A DNA stretch of 64,000 nt from Terriglobus aquaticus (lineage in GTDB: Bacteria; Acidobacteriota; Terriglobia; Terriglobales; Acidobacteriaceae). Position numbers and translations under genes: made by a program. This document shows, piece after piece, positions 52,877-60,939 of the stretch. The notes below the pieces were generated by a model. It made no database searches. It had not been told where the DNA came from and saw nothing but the letters and a program-made list of their open reading frames with translations. The stretch's first letter is position 1, and every line of letters begins with the position of its first letter. The stretch covers positions 868,001 to 932,000 of the forward strand of contig NZ_JAGSYB010000001.1 of assembly GCF_025685415.1 (NCBI RefSeq), written 5' to 3'.

Positions 52877-54514
52877 TTACGCCCGCGTCGCCGTGAAGGT
52901 CGCCTTGCCGTACTCACCCAGGTTCACGTCGCCGGAGAAGGTGTTGCCGCTCACCGCCCCGCTGAAACTAAAGCGCACATCCTGCCCGTTCGCCTTCATC
53001 ACCGAGTTCAGGAAGGCGTGATCGCCCTTCACCTCGCCCGCGATCTTCGTGGTGTAGATCTCGCCCTTCTGCTCGCCGGTGATCTTATCGCCCTGCTGCT
53101 GCAGCGTGAAGACCTGATGGCCCACACCCAGGTTGTAATGAACCTCCACGTTCCAGCGGCCGTCCAGCTTGGCCGCCGGTCCGCCGTACACGGGCACCTT
53201 CGGCACCTCGCCCGGGTTCTTCAGGTAGTGAGCGATCGTCTCCGCCACCACCTTGTACTCACCTGGCTGCAGCATGTACGGCATGATGCCGACGGACGAT
53301 TCCATGTGGTCCGGCCGCATGCCCGACCCGCCATCCACCAAGATGCGGGGCGTGCCCTTGTCCAGCTTCTCCACCAGCTCGGTGCCGGTGATGCCTACCT
53401 TGCTGCCGTCCCACTTGATGCGCAGCGTTGGCGCGCGGTTCGACAGATCTTCGGACGGCATCTTGATTTCGGTCGTCACGGTCGGAATGCTCTTGACCGC
53501 GTCGGCGATGGCCTGGTCCCACTGCAGCCACTGCTTCTGCTCGGCGTCGTGATCGCGCTTGTACCACATGCGCACAGCGGCCAGCATACCCATGGCTTCT
53601 TCCTTGCCCACCTTCAGCGCGCGGCCCCAGTTGTGGTGCGGCGCAGCGTTCCAGAACGCGGCGGCGACCAGATCCTTGGGCCCCAGCAGAACGCCGGCAG
53701 TCTGCGGCCCACGCATGCACTTGCCGCCCGAGTAGCCAACGAATGTTGCGCCCGCGGCCAGGTGAATGTTAGGCACGACAGGCTCTTCAGCGGCGGCATC
53801 CACAAACACCGGCACGCCTTTTTCCTTCGCAATCGCGCACACTGTCTTGACCGACAGCGGCTCCTGGAACATGCGTGGACCGGAGTACAGGTAGATCATG
53901 GCGGTGCGCTCGCTCAGCTTCGAGCGCAGCTCGTCGTCGCTCTCCACCTCCACAATTTCAGGGCCCGACATGCGCGTGCCGAAGTCGTACGGGTTGCGCG
54001 AATACTTCGGGATAATCACCTGGTCCTTCTTGCGGATGTAGGGAAACGCCTGCGACTCTTCGGGATCGGTGCCGCACATGCAGGCAACCGTGGCGAGTGC
54101 AATGGCCGCTTCGCAGCCGCAGGTGACGATAGCCGAAGGCGCACCCATCAGCTTCGCGATCTCCGATCCCACGGCAGGCATCAACTCGTCCAGGTGAACG
54201 TAGTAGCGCGAAGCCTCAAACATCGCCTGCTTCACCTCCGGCAGCGACTGTGAGCCGGTGATGATGGTGAACGTGCCACGCGCGTTGATGATGGGCCGCA
54301 CGCCGATCTGCGTGTACAGGTTGTCGGTCGGCGTTCCTTTCGCCGTCAGCGTAGTGACGGTTTGTGGCTCCACCACTCCGCCGCTCTGCGCATCCATGGC
54401 AATGGGCGCGAGCATCGCCGTGGCGGAAAAGATGCCGGAGTTCTTCAGCATCTGGCGGCGCGACAGGCGCCCTGCAGTAAGACCGTTGACCAAGGACACG
54501 CGAAGACTCCTCAT
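52877..54514 (-). CDS. Tat-exported SelA/DgaE-like PLP enzyme with extra C-terminal domain
   Basis: A 545-residue fold-type I PLP protein. The N-terminus has GRLSRRQMLKNSG, a twin-arginine signal (Arg19-Arg20), and a hydrophobic stretch ending near AMDAQ. The PLP domain covers about 65-440: TCGCEAAIALATVA, FVDAAAEE with Asp239 for the pyridine nitrogen, and YSGGKCMRGPQTAG with the Schiff-base Lys265. Relatives are D-glucosaminate-6-phosphate ammonia-lyase and SelA. About 100 residues (440-545) after the family's usual end form a beta-rich domain (LDGRWNVEVHYNLGVGHQVF). Tat export suits an enzyme that folds round PLP in the cytoplasm. Reaction unknown, probably amine elimination. Confidence 0.85.
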   Translation of the reverse strand: MRSLRVSLVNGLTAGRLSRRQMLKNSGIFSATAMLAPIAMDAQSGGVVEPQTVTTLTAKGTPTDNLYTQIGVRPIINARGTFTIITGSQSLPEVKQAMFEASRYYVHLDELMPAVGSEIAKLMGAPSAIVTCGCEAAIALATVACMCGTDPEESQAFPYIRKKDQVIIPKYSRNPYDFGTRMSGPEIVEVESDDELRSKLSERTAMIYLYSGPRMFQEPLSVKTVCAIAKEKGVPVFVDAAAEEPVVPNIHLAAGATFVGYSGGKCMRGPQTAGVLLGPKDLVAAAFWNAAPHHNWGRALKVGKEEAMGMLAAVRMWYKRDHDAEQKQWLQWDQAIADAVKSIPTVTTEIKMPSEDLSNRAPTLRIKWDGSKVGITGTELVEKLDKGTPRILVDGGSGMRPDHMESSVGIMPYMLQPGEYKVVAETIAHYLKNPGEVPKVPVYGGPAAKLDGRWNVEVHYNLGVGHQVFTLQQQGDKITGEQKGEIYTTKIAGEVKGDHAFLNSVMKANGQDVRFSFSGAVSGNTFSGDVNLGEYGKATFTATRA

Positions 54515-54543
54515 CTTTCTTCATGAATGCAGCGGGAAAGCAT

Positions 54544-54573
54544 GAACCCTGCCGGCACATACCCGCAGGGTTC
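54544..54573 (-). other. Intercistronic hairpin between RidA and PLP-enzyme genes
   Basis: GAACCCTGC (54544-54552) and GCAGGGTTC (54565-54573) form a perfect 9-bp stem, starting 8 bases past the RidA stop on the minus strand. It lacks a T-tract and lies inside the operon, so mRNA processing or stabilisation is more likely than full termination. Confidence 0.5.
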
Positions 54574-54580
54574 CTGAACA

Positions 54581-55093
54581 CTACAGGGCAGCGATACAGT
54601 CGATCTCGACGAGCGAATCGCCGGGTACGCCGTTGACGACAGCGACGGTAGTGCGAACCGGCGGCTCCGCACCGAAGCGTCCCAGGAACACCGAATTCAT
54701 GCGTTGGTAGTTCGCCAGGTCGCTCAGGTACACGTTAACCTTTAGAACCTTCTCCATCGACGAGCCAGCGGCCTTCAGGTTCTCTTCCAGCTCATCCAGG
54801 ACGTGCTTGGTGTGCTCTTCAATGGTGCCCTTGAAGTGCGCTCCCACCCCGGCCAGAAATACCAGGTTGCCAAAGGTGACGATGCTGTTGAACAGCGGCG
54901 GCTTCGCAGCCGAGGGGGCAGGCTTCTGGTCCTGGGCCGAGGCCGGCGGTCCGCCCTTGTGCACAATCTTCTTGATCCACTCCACGTTGGGGGACTGCGC
55001 CTCGGCACTTGGCTCAACCTTCGCCATGGCTGCTACGCCGGCGGTTGCCGCCGCTGCGCCTTTCAACAGATTCCTGCGGCTCTGCTTCTGCAT
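54581..55093 (-). CDS. Tat-exported RidA-family protein
   Basis: A 170-residue protein starting at ATG 55093 behind GAGGGAGCGAGCACC. It has QSRRNLLKGAAAATAG, a textbook twin-arginine signal (Arg6-Arg7), and a mature RidA domain from about residue 65. The catalytic Arg of RidA corresponds to Arg147 in PPVRTTVAV and the Glu to Glu163 in VEIDCIAAL. RidA hydrolyses reactive enamines/imines such as 2-aminoacrylate produced by PLP lyases. Its position between two exported PLP enzymes suggests it clears their imine products in the periplasm. About 130 residues is usual; the excess is signal plus a Pro/Ala linker. Confidence 0.9.
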   Translation of the reverse strand: MQKQSRRNLLKGAAAATAGVAAMAKVEPSAEAQSPNVEWIKKIVHKGGPPASAQDQKPAPSAAKPPLFNSIVTFGNLVFLAGVGAHFKGTIEEHTKHVLDELEENLKAAGSSMEKVLKVNVYLSDLANYQRMNSVFLGRFGAEPPVRTTVAVVNGVPGDSLVEIDCIAAL

Positions 55094-55137
55094 GGTGCTC
55101 GCTCCCTCTAGGTTGCGTGATCGTTTTGCGGTTGAGT

Positions 55138-56499
55138 TCAGGCCTTCGTCGGTTGGCTGTTTCCAAGCAGGGCAGTGCGCAATGCTCTGCCCACCACTCT
55201 GTCTTCGCCGGGCTGCAGCATCCACACGCCCACCACTAAGGTATTCGCGTCGGACGGGATACCCTGGTTCGCGGGCCGGCAACTGTTCGGGTTTAACTCG
55301 ATCGACGGTGTTCCTGCGCGCACGGCTGTGAGCACCGCTGACGCAGGCACCCGCGACACCGCCGGGTCCACGCGAACGAGCAGGTGCGGCACGTGGTTCG
55401 CGATGTGGGGGGTCACTGTTTCTGTGCGGACTCCAGGCAGGCCGCGCAGCGTCGACGCAATCAGGTCGGCGCGCTCCTGGTAGTTGCCCTGCATCTGCTC
55501 TTCCGTATGCGACAGGACCCAGTCGACCGCCGCAACCATGCCGACAATCTGTTCCTTCGCCACCTTCATGCCTCGGCACACACCATCGTTGGGATTGTTG
55601 TTGGCGTGCGCCAGGTCGGTCAATCGCTTCTTGCCCAGCAAGACACCGGCGTTCTGTGGACCGCGGATGCCTTTACCGCCGGAGAACGAGACCAGGTCGA
55701 ACCCCATGCCGGTGTACTTCCACAGGTTTGAGATTGGCGGCATGTCTGCCGCGGCGTCGATGTGGCACGGAATCCCGTAATCGTGCGCCACGCGCAGCCA
55801 TTCCTCGCGGCCGATCTGGGCCGGACCTTCCGGGCCAATCTCATCTTCGGCGGCGTTGAAGAAGTTCGTCATCACCGCATCGCCTGCACCGCAGGCGCGC
55901 TTGTAGTCGTCCATGGTCAGTACTTCGGTGATGCGAGCGCCCGGCGTGAAGATCGCGTGATCGTAGCCGTAGCGATGCGCCCGCTGCACGATCACCTGCT
56001 TCTTCGCGGTGCCAAGATTTTGCGGCATATCTGTAATCTGCAGCTTCGGGTTCGCCGCCTGCAAACAGGCTGCCGTCGCCAGCGTGATTGCGCTGCTGGC
56101 TCCGCAGGTAACCACCGCACCTTCGCACCGCAGCCGCTGCGCAAGGTACTCGCCGGCCTTCTGCTGCAGGTCGTGCAACCTGACCGGGTGCAGTGCCGCC
56201 ACGCGAACGGCTTCGACCACCTCGGGCGGCATGCACGCCGCGGTCAACGCCGTGTATGTTCCAGCGGCGTTAATGATCTTTGTGACTCCGAGCTCGTCGT
56301 AGTAATCCACGCCGGCGGGCGCAATGGCTGCAGCAGGCGCGGTCTGCGCCGCTGCACCTGCTGACCTGAGCGAAGCGGCTAGGGCGCCAAGCGCGCCCAC
56401 AAAGCCGCGCCGCGTTACCGGGTGCAAACGAAATGACGGGAACGAACGCACAGTGGTCCAACCTGACAATTCGGGGAAGAAACGAGCGGCCGGCCGCAT
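55138..56499 (-). CDS. Second exported SelA/DgaE-like PLP enzyme
   Basis: A 453-residue protein. A twin-arginine-like PVTRRGFVGALGALAAS lies at about residues 28-44; GTG at 56451 (residue 17) would place it closer to the N-terminus and may be the true start. The PLP domain has TCGASSAITLATAACL, CHIDAAADMPP (Asp248) and SFSGGKGIRGPQNAG with the Schiff-base Lys276. It lacks the extra C-terminal domain of the first enzyme. The pair may act on two epimers or sequential substrates, or form a mixed oligomer; the sequence does not tell. It is 44 bases upstream of the RidA gene. Confidence 0.83.
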   Translation of the reverse strand: MRPAARFFPELSGWTTVRSFPSFRLHPVTRRGFVGALGALAASLRSAGAAAQTAPAAAIAPAGVDYYDELGVTKIINAAGTYTALTAACMPPEVVEAVRVAALHPVRLHDLQQKAGEYLAQRLRCEGAVVTCGASSAITLATAACLQAANPKLQITDMPQNLGTAKKQVIVQRAHRYGYDHAIFTPGARITEVLTMDDYKRACGAGDAVMTNFFNAAEDEIGPEGPAQIGREEWLRVAHDYGIPCHIDAAADMPPISNLWKYTGMGFDLVSFSGGKGIRGPQNAGVLLGKKRLTDLAHANNNPNDGVCRGMKVAKEQIVGMVAAVDWVLSHTEEQMQGNYQERADLIASTLRGLPGVRTETVTPHIANHVPHLLVRVDPAVSRVPASAVLTAVRAGTPSIELNPNSCRPANQGIPSDANTLVVGVWMLQPGEDRVVGRALRTALLGNSQPTKA

Positions 56500-56521
56500 G
56501 GGCAGACAAACCGCTCAAGGC

Positions 56522-56541
56522 AAAAGGCTGTTACGCCTTTG
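56522..56541 (-). other. Small intercistronic hairpin
   Basis: AAAGGC and GCCTTT pair over a 6-base loop in the 147-base gap between the RraA-like gene and the second PLP-enzyme gene, upstream of the latter. Function unknown; weak. Confidence 0.3.
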
Positions 56542-56646
56542 TAATCGAAGCGAGGGAACCCTTGCACAGGGCATCTGTCCTAGTTGGCCAGATAACCCCG
56601 GACAGTCCCCCGACACGGACAACTCTCGCCCGGAAAAGCGCCGCCG

Positions 56647-57411
56647 CTAGATCCGCCCGAACTGCTTCACCGCTTCCACGATCGAGTGGAACTTTTCGAT
56701 GTACGGGTACATGCTGTGTTCGCTGAAGTCGAGCTGCTGCGCCTTCACCAGAATTTCTGCCGCGTGCGACCGCGGCACAACTACCACGCCGTCCTGGTCG
56801 GCCACGATGATGTCGTTTGCTTCCACGTGCGTGCCCGCTACGTCCAGCGGGATGTTCTTGCCGCCGAACCGATAGTGCCCCACGGATGTGGAAGGCACCG
56901 GCCCCGTCGCAAACACAGGGAAGCCGATCTTCGTCAGTTGTGGGATATCGCGCACACCACCGTCGACCACCGCGCCGGTAAAGCCGCGATTGAACATCGC
57001 CGTGCCCATCAGTCCACCCATGCCCGCGATGTCCGCTCCGTCTTCCACCTTCATCACGTACACCGAACCCGGACCGCCGCTATCGATCGCCTCCAGCATG
57101 CCGCTCAACGCGTTTGGATCCTTGTTCTCTTCTTTCTTCAGCAGCACCGTCAGCGCAACGCCCGCAAACTTCGCCGGGAAGATCGCGCGCTCGGTGTGGC
57201 TCATGTAGTGCTTCTCATGCAGGATCTGCTCTTCCGCATCGCTCACGGACGCGGCCTCCACATGCTTGTACGCGTCCAGCATGCGCGGCAGGTCCTTCGC
57301 ATAGTCCGCCGCGGTCAGCGGAGTGTCCGCGTGCAGCGCCACCGTTCCAGCAGCCGCCAGCAACACTGCCGCGCTCAGGCACGCCCACGTCATCGATCGC
57401 ACGTTCTTCAA
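56647..57411 (-). CDS. Exported RraA-family protein (aldolase/decarboxylase-like)
   Basis: A 254-residue protein with a Sec signal (WACLSAAVLLAAAGTVALHA). The RraA/HMG-aldolase fold signature is clear: GGLMGTAMFNRGFTGAVVDG at about 132-151, directly followed by GVRDI with the Arg-Asp pair (154-155) that binds the pyruvate end of the substrate and metal. Enzymes of this family cleave 4-hydroxy-2-oxo acids or decarboxylate oxaloacetate; RraA itself only inhibits RNase E. An exported member next to exported PLP enzymes could process the 2-oxo acid that deamination gives. About 40 residues precede the usual domain start. Confidence 0.85.
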   Translation of the reverse strand: MKNVRSMTWACLSAAVLLAAAGTVALHADTPLTAADYAKDLPRMLDAYKHVEAASVSDAEEQILHEKHYMSHTERAIFPAKFAGVALTVLLKKEENKDPNALSGMLEAIDSGGPGSVYVMKVEDGADIAGMGGLMGTAMFNRGFTGAVVDGGVRDIPQLTKIGFPVFATGPVPSTSVGHYRFGGKNIPLDVAGTHVEANDIIVADQDGVVVVPRSHAAEILVKAQQLDFSEHSMYPYIEKFHSIVEAVKQFGRI

Positions 57412-57466
57412 AGCTCTACCTCAAACCTTTCAGTCGCAACCATGCTCGCACAACACCCTCAGAAAC

Positions 57467-57503
57467 GGTTCAGCCGCCATCGTAAGCGGAGGGCGGCTGA
57501 ACC
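57467..57503 (-). terminator. 12-bp hairpin between TonB receptor and RraA-like genes
   Basis: GGTTCAGCCGCC (57467-57478) pairs exactly with GGCGGCTGAACC (57492-57503), 23 bases past the receptor stop on the minus strand, with only GTTTCT after it. It may partly terminate transcription so that receptor mRNA exceeds enzyme mRNA. Confidence 0.6.
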
Positions 57504-57526
57504 AGTTCGACGTGTAAAGAACGCGT

Positions 57527-60500
57527 TTAGAAGTTGATCTTGCCCGCCAGTTGCAGCGTGCGTGGCGTGTAGCCGGTGGCTGTGCTGGTGATCGTACCGA
57601 AGTTCGAACTGGCGAAGTTCGGCGTCGTCGAGAGCACACCGTTTACCGGCGCAAACGCATTGGGTAGCGTCGCGTTCGGGTTGCCGGGGTTGGAGGAGTT
57701 GAACAGGTTGAACGTCTCGGCGCGCAACTGGATCTTCAGCCGCTCATAGATCTGGAAATCCTTGAACAGCGAGAAGTTCACGTTGCGGAATCCGGGTCCT
57801 TTCAGGTCGTTGCGGTGCAGGTTGCCAAAAGTACCAGCCAGCGGGATGGAATACGCCGAACGATCAATGCAGGTTGTTCCGTTGATGCGGGTACCGATGC
57901 CGCAGTTCGCCGTACCGATCTTTACGGCGTTCGGTCGCTGGGTTCCAATGCCGAGGACGTGCGCGCGATCATCGCTGATCGACACGTTGAACGGGATGCC
58001 GCTTTGCAATGTCACGATCGCGTTTGCGTGCCATCCGCCTAGCAGCGAGTTGCCGATCGAGCCAAACTTGTGGAAGTCCGGCATAGCGTATGTCACGGTT
58101 CCCACGAAACGGTTGCGGATATCCCAGTTCGAGTTGCCGTAATCCGCGCGCAGGTTGTTCTGGATCATAGCCGTACCGCCGCCATTGGCGTCGTTGGACG
58201 TGTCCATGTTGTGCGCCCACGTGTAACCGATCTGCGCATCCAACCCCTTGTAGGTGCGCTGGCGGAAGATTGCGGTCAGGCCGTGGTATGTGGAAAAGCT
58301 GTCGTTGTTGATCGAACGAATCTGACCGAACAACTGATAGGGACGGTTCGCATTGCTGGTCGCCCCTACTGCTGGGGCCGGCTGGTTCGGGTAGTACGAG
58401 CGATCCAGGTAGATGCCCTTGGAGCCCAGGTACTGCAGTTCAAACGCGCCGCCGTTCCACAGCTCCACACCGGTGTCGGCATTCCACTGATACAGGCGTG
58501 GTGTGGGCAGGTACTTGTTGTCCGTGAACGCACTCACGTACGTTCCGGGAATGCCCGCGATCGCTGGCCCAGTAGACTGGCCGCCGGTGGGGTTCGCAAA
58601 CGTCAGGTTGCCGGTCGCGCTGTTGTTGCGCGTGTACACCACCGAAGCCGCAAGCGGGAAGTTGGTCGACGCCAGCGTGAAGGCATTCATGTGATTCGGG
58701 TTGTAGTAAATGCCGCCGCCGCCGCGGAAGACAATTTTTTCATTTGCGCGGTAAGCAACGCCCAGGCGCGGCGAGACCAGGTTCAGGTTCGAGTCGTGGA
58801 ACTTGAAGCCGGGCGTGGGAACGAAAGTCGCGCCGGTTGTCGCGTTGCTGGTCGGAATGAGCGCCGTGTAGCTGGAGTTCAGAATGCGGGCGTAACCGTT
58901 CAGCGAGTAGGGAACCAGCGGCAGTTCATAGCGCACGCCATACTGAACCGTCAGCTTCTGGCTAGCCTGCCAGTTGTCCTGGATGAAGAAGCCGTTGCGC
59001 CACTCGGCTACGGAACCCTTCACCTGGAAGACCGGCGTCGTGGTCTGGAACACATAGCCCGCGATGAAGTCTGCTGCCGCGTCACCCGTCACGCCACCGT
59101 TGAAGTTGAATTGTCCGCGCGGCGTGTTGCCCGCGGCACGGCCGATGGACATCTTGCGAATGTCTGCGCCAGCCATCACGTTGTGTTTGCCGAACATGTA
59201 ACTGATCTGGTCGTAGCCGTGCAGAGTGCGGTCGTCCTGGAACCAGTTCGTACCTTCCGCACCAAAGCCCTGGTAGGTGCCGATTAGCACTGTCGGAATA
59301 CCGGGGTTGTTGTTTGCGGTGTCTGCGTTGAATCCCGGGATGCCCAGGTTGGTTCCGGCCTGGGTCAGGCCGTTGTTATAGAAGTAGTTCAGCGTGTTCG
59401 AGTTGAAGCGGTTGAAACCGAGCCGCAGGTCGTTGATCAGCCTTGGGGTGATCAGGTAAGTGAGACCCAGAACGCCGTTGCGGTTGCGGGTGGGCGTGGT
59501 ACTGCCGGAGGTGGCAACAATGTTGCCATTTACACCGTCAATCTTTTGCCAATCGTAACGGCCGAAAATGCGCAGCTTCTCGCTGAATGCATAGTCCACG
59601 CGATCCAACGTCTGGTCCTGGTTGAATTGCGTCGCCACGTTCTGAGTGATGTTGTTTGTGTTGCCGCCCACGGTTGGATTCGCGTAGTACTGCAGGAATC
59701 TCGTTGCAAACGGCGAAACCGGAACCTGGTTATTCGGGTAGGGCTGGCCAGTCGCCGGGTTGGTCAACGGCTTGCCAAGACTGGAGAAGTCGCCGTTGCG
59801 GAAGGCCGTTGGAATCAACGTCGCGACGACCGGGCTCTGCTGATTCGAACGAATGCCTTCGTACGATCCCATGAAGAACAGCTTGTCCTTGAGGATGGGA
59901 CCGCCGATCTCGCCGCCAAATTGGTTGAAGCGCACACGCGGCTTGGCCTGGGTCGGGCTGGCGAGGAAGCTGCGCGCATTGAACGCATCGTTCTGCACGT
60001 AATCGAACACCGTTCCGTGGAACTGGTTCGTTCCGGCCTTGGTGTCCACGTTGATGTGAACGCCCATGTAGGCGCCGTACTGCGCGGTGTAGTTGCCAGT
60101 CTGGGTCTGCACTGCGCCCACCGCGTCCGCGTTCGGCGTCACGGGCGAGCTGGAGATCAGCGAGTTCATGATCGTGATGCCGTCCAGCGTCAGCGAATTC
60201 GTCACTTCGCGCGTACCGGCGCCGATGAAGTTGGCTCCCGGCGGTGTTCCGGTATAACTGGTTTTGGGTCCGACGATGATGCTCGGGTTGGTCGCCGCCA
60301 ACTCCAGCACACGGCGCCCGGCGATGGGCAGGTTGGCTACCTGATCCGCGCGCAGAGTTTCGCCAACCACAGCATCGTCCGTCGAAAGGGCGGGGGTGTC
60401 CGCGCTCACGGTCACCTCGGTCGACTCGCTGCCTGCCTTCAGCTCCACGTCCGTACGCACGGCCAGGTTCAGCGTTACCAGCACGCCGCTGGCCAGGGTC

Positions 60501-60760
60501 CTGCTGTAGCCGGACTTCTCCACGGTCACGTCGTAGGTTCCTGGCTGCACGAACTGGATGTTGTAGAACCCTCCGTTGTTGGTCGTGCCGGGGTACGCGA
60601 CCTTGGTGGCGCGATCGACGGCGACTACCTTGGCACCCGCGACCACGCCGCCGCTGGCGTCGGTTACGGTTCCAACCAGGGCGGTATTGTTGGCGACCTG
60701 CGCACTACACGCAGAAACGGCGAGCAGGACCGGGATGCTGCGAAGAAATTTGTGGTTCAC
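57527..60760 (-). CDS. TonB-dependent receptor of the exported-enzyme operon
   Basis: A 1077-residue receptor starting at GTG 60760 behind AAGGAAGTTTCC. The signal peptide ends near SACSAQ. A CarboxypepD_reg-like domain (ALVGTVTDASGGVVAGAKVV) precedes the plug (LPIAGRRVLELAATNPSI, NSLTLDGITIMNS) and a barrel; the C-terminus reads LQLAGKINF with terminal Phe. It lies between the response-regulator gene and the exported enzymes, and so should bring their substrate into the periplasm. A 26-base palindrome lies 138 bases before its start. Confidence 0.9.
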   Translation of the reverse strand: MNHKFLRSIPVLLAVSACSAQVANNTALVGTVTDASGGVVAGAKVVAVDRATKVAYPGTTNNGGFYNIQFVQPGTYDVTVEKSGYSRTLASGVLVTLNLAVRTDVELKAGSESTEVTVSADTPALSTDDAVVGETLRADQVANLPIAGRRVLELAATNPSIIVGPKTSYTGTPPGANFIGAGTREVTNSLTLDGITIMNSLISSSPVTPNADAVGAVQTQTGNYTAQYGAYMGVHINVDTKAGTNQFHGTVFDYVQNDAFNARSFLASPTQAKPRVRFNQFGGEIGGPILKDKLFFMGSYEGIRSNQQSPVVATLIPTAFRNGDFSSLGKPLTNPATGQPYPNNQVPVSPFATRFLQYYANPTVGGNTNNITQNVATQFNQDQTLDRVDYAFSEKLRIFGRYDWQKIDGVNGNIVATSGSTTPTRNRNGVLGLTYLITPRLINDLRLGFNRFNSNTLNYFYNNGLTQAGTNLGIPGFNADTANNNPGIPTVLIGTYQGFGAEGTNWFQDDRTLHGYDQISYMFGKHNVMAGADIRKMSIGRAAGNTPRGQFNFNGGVTGDAAADFIAGYVFQTTTPVFQVKGSVAEWRNGFFIQDNWQASQKLTVQYGVRYELPLVPYSLNGYARILNSSYTALIPTSNATTGATFVPTPGFKFHDSNLNLVSPRLGVAYRANEKIVFRGGGGIYYNPNHMNAFTLASTNFPLAASVVYTRNNSATGNLTFANPTGGQSTGPAIAGIPGTYVSAFTDNKYLPTPRLYQWNADTGVELWNGGAFELQYLGSKGIYLDRSYYPNQPAPAVGATSNANRPYQLFGQIRSINNDSFSTYHGLTAIFRQRTYKGLDAQIGYTWAHNMDTSNDANGGGTAMIQNNLRADYGNSNWDIRNRFVGTVTYAMPDFHKFGSIGNSLLGGWHANAIVTLQSGIPFNVSISDDRAHVLGIGTQRPNAVKIGTANCGIGTRINGTTCIDRSAYSIPLAGTFGNLHRNDLKGPGFRNVNFSLFKDFQIYERLKIQLRAETFNLFNSSNPGNPNATLPNAFAPVNGVLSTTPNFASSNFGTITSTATGYTPRTLQLAGKINF

Positions 60761-60897
60761 GGAAACTTCCTTTCAGCGCAAGTCGTCTCTTGAACGCGAA
60801 GTCTTCTCGCGCCGCAATGAGCGATTCTGCGGTGTCGTACGGATACCGCAATGTCACCTGAATTTCACGCCGCTGTCATCGGCCCCATGCCCCGCCT

Positions 60898-60923
60898 CGT
60901 TGTAGGTCATATGGCCTACAACG
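60898..60923. promoter_or_regulatory. 26-bp near-perfect palindrome, candidate operator
   Basis: CGTTGTAGG at 60898-60906 and CCTACAACG at 60915-60923 are exact reverse complements, with the self-complementary CATATG in the centre; only one base pair (T907/G914) breaks the symmetry. It lies between the response-regulator stop and the TonB receptor start, with no T-tract on either side, so an activator or repressor site for the receptor operon is more likely than a terminator. Confidence 0.65.
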
Positions 60924-60939
60924 ACGCTCCTGCTGAAAC

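Noticed and set aside
52781-54253. 490-codon open frame on the plus strand
   Set aside because: It is antisense to the first PLP enzyme gene, whose catalytic motifs are clear on the minus strand.
58070-60793. Two 400-codon open frames on the plus strand (58070-59287 and 59546-60793)
   Set aside because: Both are antisense to the TonB receptor gene and are Val/Arg-rich without motifs.
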